Assembly: GCF_002000245.1 (NCBI RefSeq)
Contig: NZ_MTCM01000010.1
Coordinates: 62,001 to 126,000, forward strand
Length of the DNA: 64,000 bases
Origin: Sphingobacterium sp. CZ-UAM
Lineage (GTDB): Bacteria > Bacteroidota > Bacteroidia > Sphingobacteriales > Sphingobacteriaceae
Direction: 5' to 3'
The notes beneath the pieces are model-generated. The model saw nothing but the letters and a program-made list of their open reading frames with translations. It was not told the origin of the DNA and did not search any database. This document shows positions 62,911 to 64,000 of the stretch, piece by piece. A program made the position numbers and the translations under genes. Positions within the stretch are counted from its first letter, which is position 1. Every line of letters begins with the position of its first letter.

Positions 62911-64000
62911 ATGAATCATATGAGGAATAAGAAACTATGCATGGGGTTGTTCACCTTTGCGTCGGTTATATGTTTAAATAAGCTGCAGGCGCAATCGTTG
63001 GTGGATCCTTCGGTCAAAGAGGTTATTCAAAAAGCCTTTCAGACAAATAAGGAATTAAAACTAAAGGCCTATGAGGTTGATAAAGCGCGGCTGGAGGCCG
63101 AAGGAGTAAAAGCCAACAGACTACCACATGTGTCGGCCTTGGGATTATATGGCTATGTGCATAGTAATGGTAGTGTGGATATCCCTACGGTGAATGTTCC
63201 GCTTCTGAATTTAGGGCTTTTTGAAGGAGCGACCGGATTTAGCATGCACGGACAAGCCGCATATGCTGGTGTTTCGGTGAAACAGATTATCTTTTCGGGA
63301 TTACAGATACCCAATGGGATAAAGGCGCTAAAGGAGAAGGCTGTTGCACAGCAATATCTGGAATCTGCAAGCCGGGAGACGCTGTCAAAAGATATTATTG
63401 CTTCTTTCGATCAGTTGATGCTTTTGGATGAAGTGGACAAACTTATCGCAGATTCGGAAAAGAGGTTGAAAAAGGAACAAGAAAAGGTCAACAAAGCCAT
63501 TCAAAATGGACTTGCTATTCCCTATGATCGGGATAAACTCAAACTGGCGCTGCTTGAACTGGAAGAGAAGAAAGTTGAGGTCGCTGGAAACCGGGATCTC
63601 CTTTGTCAGAAAATTGAACAGGAAACAGGTGTTTCTTTTCAGGAGGTGGGTGAGATTCATTATGGGCTGAAGCCGATATTTTTGTCAGAAATACCAAATG
63701 ATGTCGCACAACGATCGGAACTTAAAGCACTTGAAGCTTCATCAAAAGCGTATGAATACCTCTACAAAAAGGAAAAAGGGGGATCTTTGCCCGCTGTTTT
63801 TGCCTTTGGGTCAGCAAATTACTTAAATGTCTTCAATTCAAAATTAAGTATTAAAGACCAACCGTTGTTGGGAACGGTAAACCTTCCACTAAATTCAATC
63901 AAGGGGAGTCCGAATCTCATGGTCGGACTGGGCGTCAAATGGGACCTTTATACCGGTGGAGAGCATCATAACAAAATTAAACAGGTCAAACTTGATCAAA
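62911..64000 (+). CDS. TolC family outer membrane efflux protein (3' end cut by window)
   Basis: Open from the ATG at 62911 (a second in-frame ATG at 62920 is also possible) to the window edge, about 363 residues of an expected 430-480. A signal peptide ends near LQAQ. Long helical stretches rich in Lys/Glu (such as DKLIADSEKRLKKEQEKVN) and TolC-type beta segments support the outer-membrane channel family. It presumably works with RND or ABC efflux partners encoded beyond the window. Confidence 0.85.
   Translation, partial: MNHMRNKKLCMGLFTFASVICLNKLQAQSLVDPSVKEVIQKAFQTNKELKLKAYEVDKARLEAEGVKANRLPHVSALGLYGYVHSNGSVDIPTVNVPLLNLGLFEGATGFSMHGQAAYAGVSVKQIIFSGLQIPNGIKALKEKAVAQQYLESASRETLSKDIIASFDQLMLLDEVDKLIADSEKRLKKEQEKVNKAIQNGLAIPYDRDKLKLALLELEEKKVEVAGNRDLLCQKIEQETGVSFQEVGEIHYGLKPIFLSEIPNDVAQRSELKALEASSKAYEYLYKKEKGGSLPAVFAFGSANYLNVFNSKLSIKDQPLLGTVNLPLNSIKGSPNLMVGLGVKWDLYTGGEHHNKIKQVKLDQ

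Noticed and set aside
63385..63660. 91-codon ORF on the minus strand
   Set aside because: It is antisense to the TolC-family gene, whose sequence and signal peptide are convincing.

Overview
This 64 kb window looks like chromosome from a Sphingobacteriaceae member of the Bacteroidota, most likely Sphingobacterium or a close relative. The evidence is protein content (GT117/DUF2723, DUF4254, stand-alone MnmD, SMUG2-type glycosylase, DUF2520 protein, M56 sensor with plug-like repeats), the near absence of Shine-Dalgarno sequences, and several promoters of the Bacteroidota form TTTG-N18-20-TAnnTTTG. I see no prophage, insertion sequence or CRISPR array.

Layout. 1-5.3 kb (minus): the 3'-truncated FMN-binding glutamate synthase-like gene, then ccmE, ccmF and a DUF2520 Rossmann gene for cytochrome c maturation. 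5.7-13 kb: housekeeping and envelope genes (LpxR-like, DAACS symporter, mnmD, SMUG2, SlyD-like FKBP, YyaL-like, SixA-like). 13.4-24.8 kb: a surface-glycan cluster with a beta-propeller lipoprotein, eight glycosyltransferase or glycosyltransferase-like genes and a DUF4254 gene. It is AT-rich in the middle and has no flippase or polymerase, so it probably builds a lipooligosaccharide core or another short glycan. 24.9-32.5 kb (minus): nuoHIJKLMN, the membrane arm of complex I plus NuoI; nuoA-G are not adjacent. 32.9-34.1 kb: gltA. 34.3-37 kb (minus): an uncharacterised operon of zinc-ribbon/propeller, SPFH-SHOCT and two-TM proteins. 37.3-39.9 kb: a BlaI/M56 (BlaR1-like) pair with a perfect palindrome at its promoter, followed by a 22-bp tandem repeat. 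40.2-43.8 kb (minus): pth, rplY, an outer-membrane barrel, prs and two identical tRNA-Gln genes, each with its own promoter and terminator. 44-50.7 kb: GT117 membrane glycosyltransferase, APC permease, pyrR-pyrB. 51.1-60.7 kb (plus): a compact operon of TPR protein, plug-less barrel, HU/SPOR protein, ExbB, ExbD, TonB and FolC. 60.8-62.6 kb: ansA and a TatD nuclease. 62.9 kb to the end: a truncated TolC-family gene.

The strongest candidate for an undescribed system is the 51.1-59.4 kb operon. Its parts resemble a Tol-Pal machine: a CpoB-like TPR protein, a TolQ/R-like motor, a TonB in place of TolA, and a SPOR peptidoglycan-binding protein with a cytoplasmic HU-like domain in place of Pal. A role in envelope constriction or chromosome-septum coupling is inference. 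The SPFH-SHOCT operon at 34.3-37 kb and the BlaI/M56 pair with TonB-plug-like repeats are second-tier candidates.
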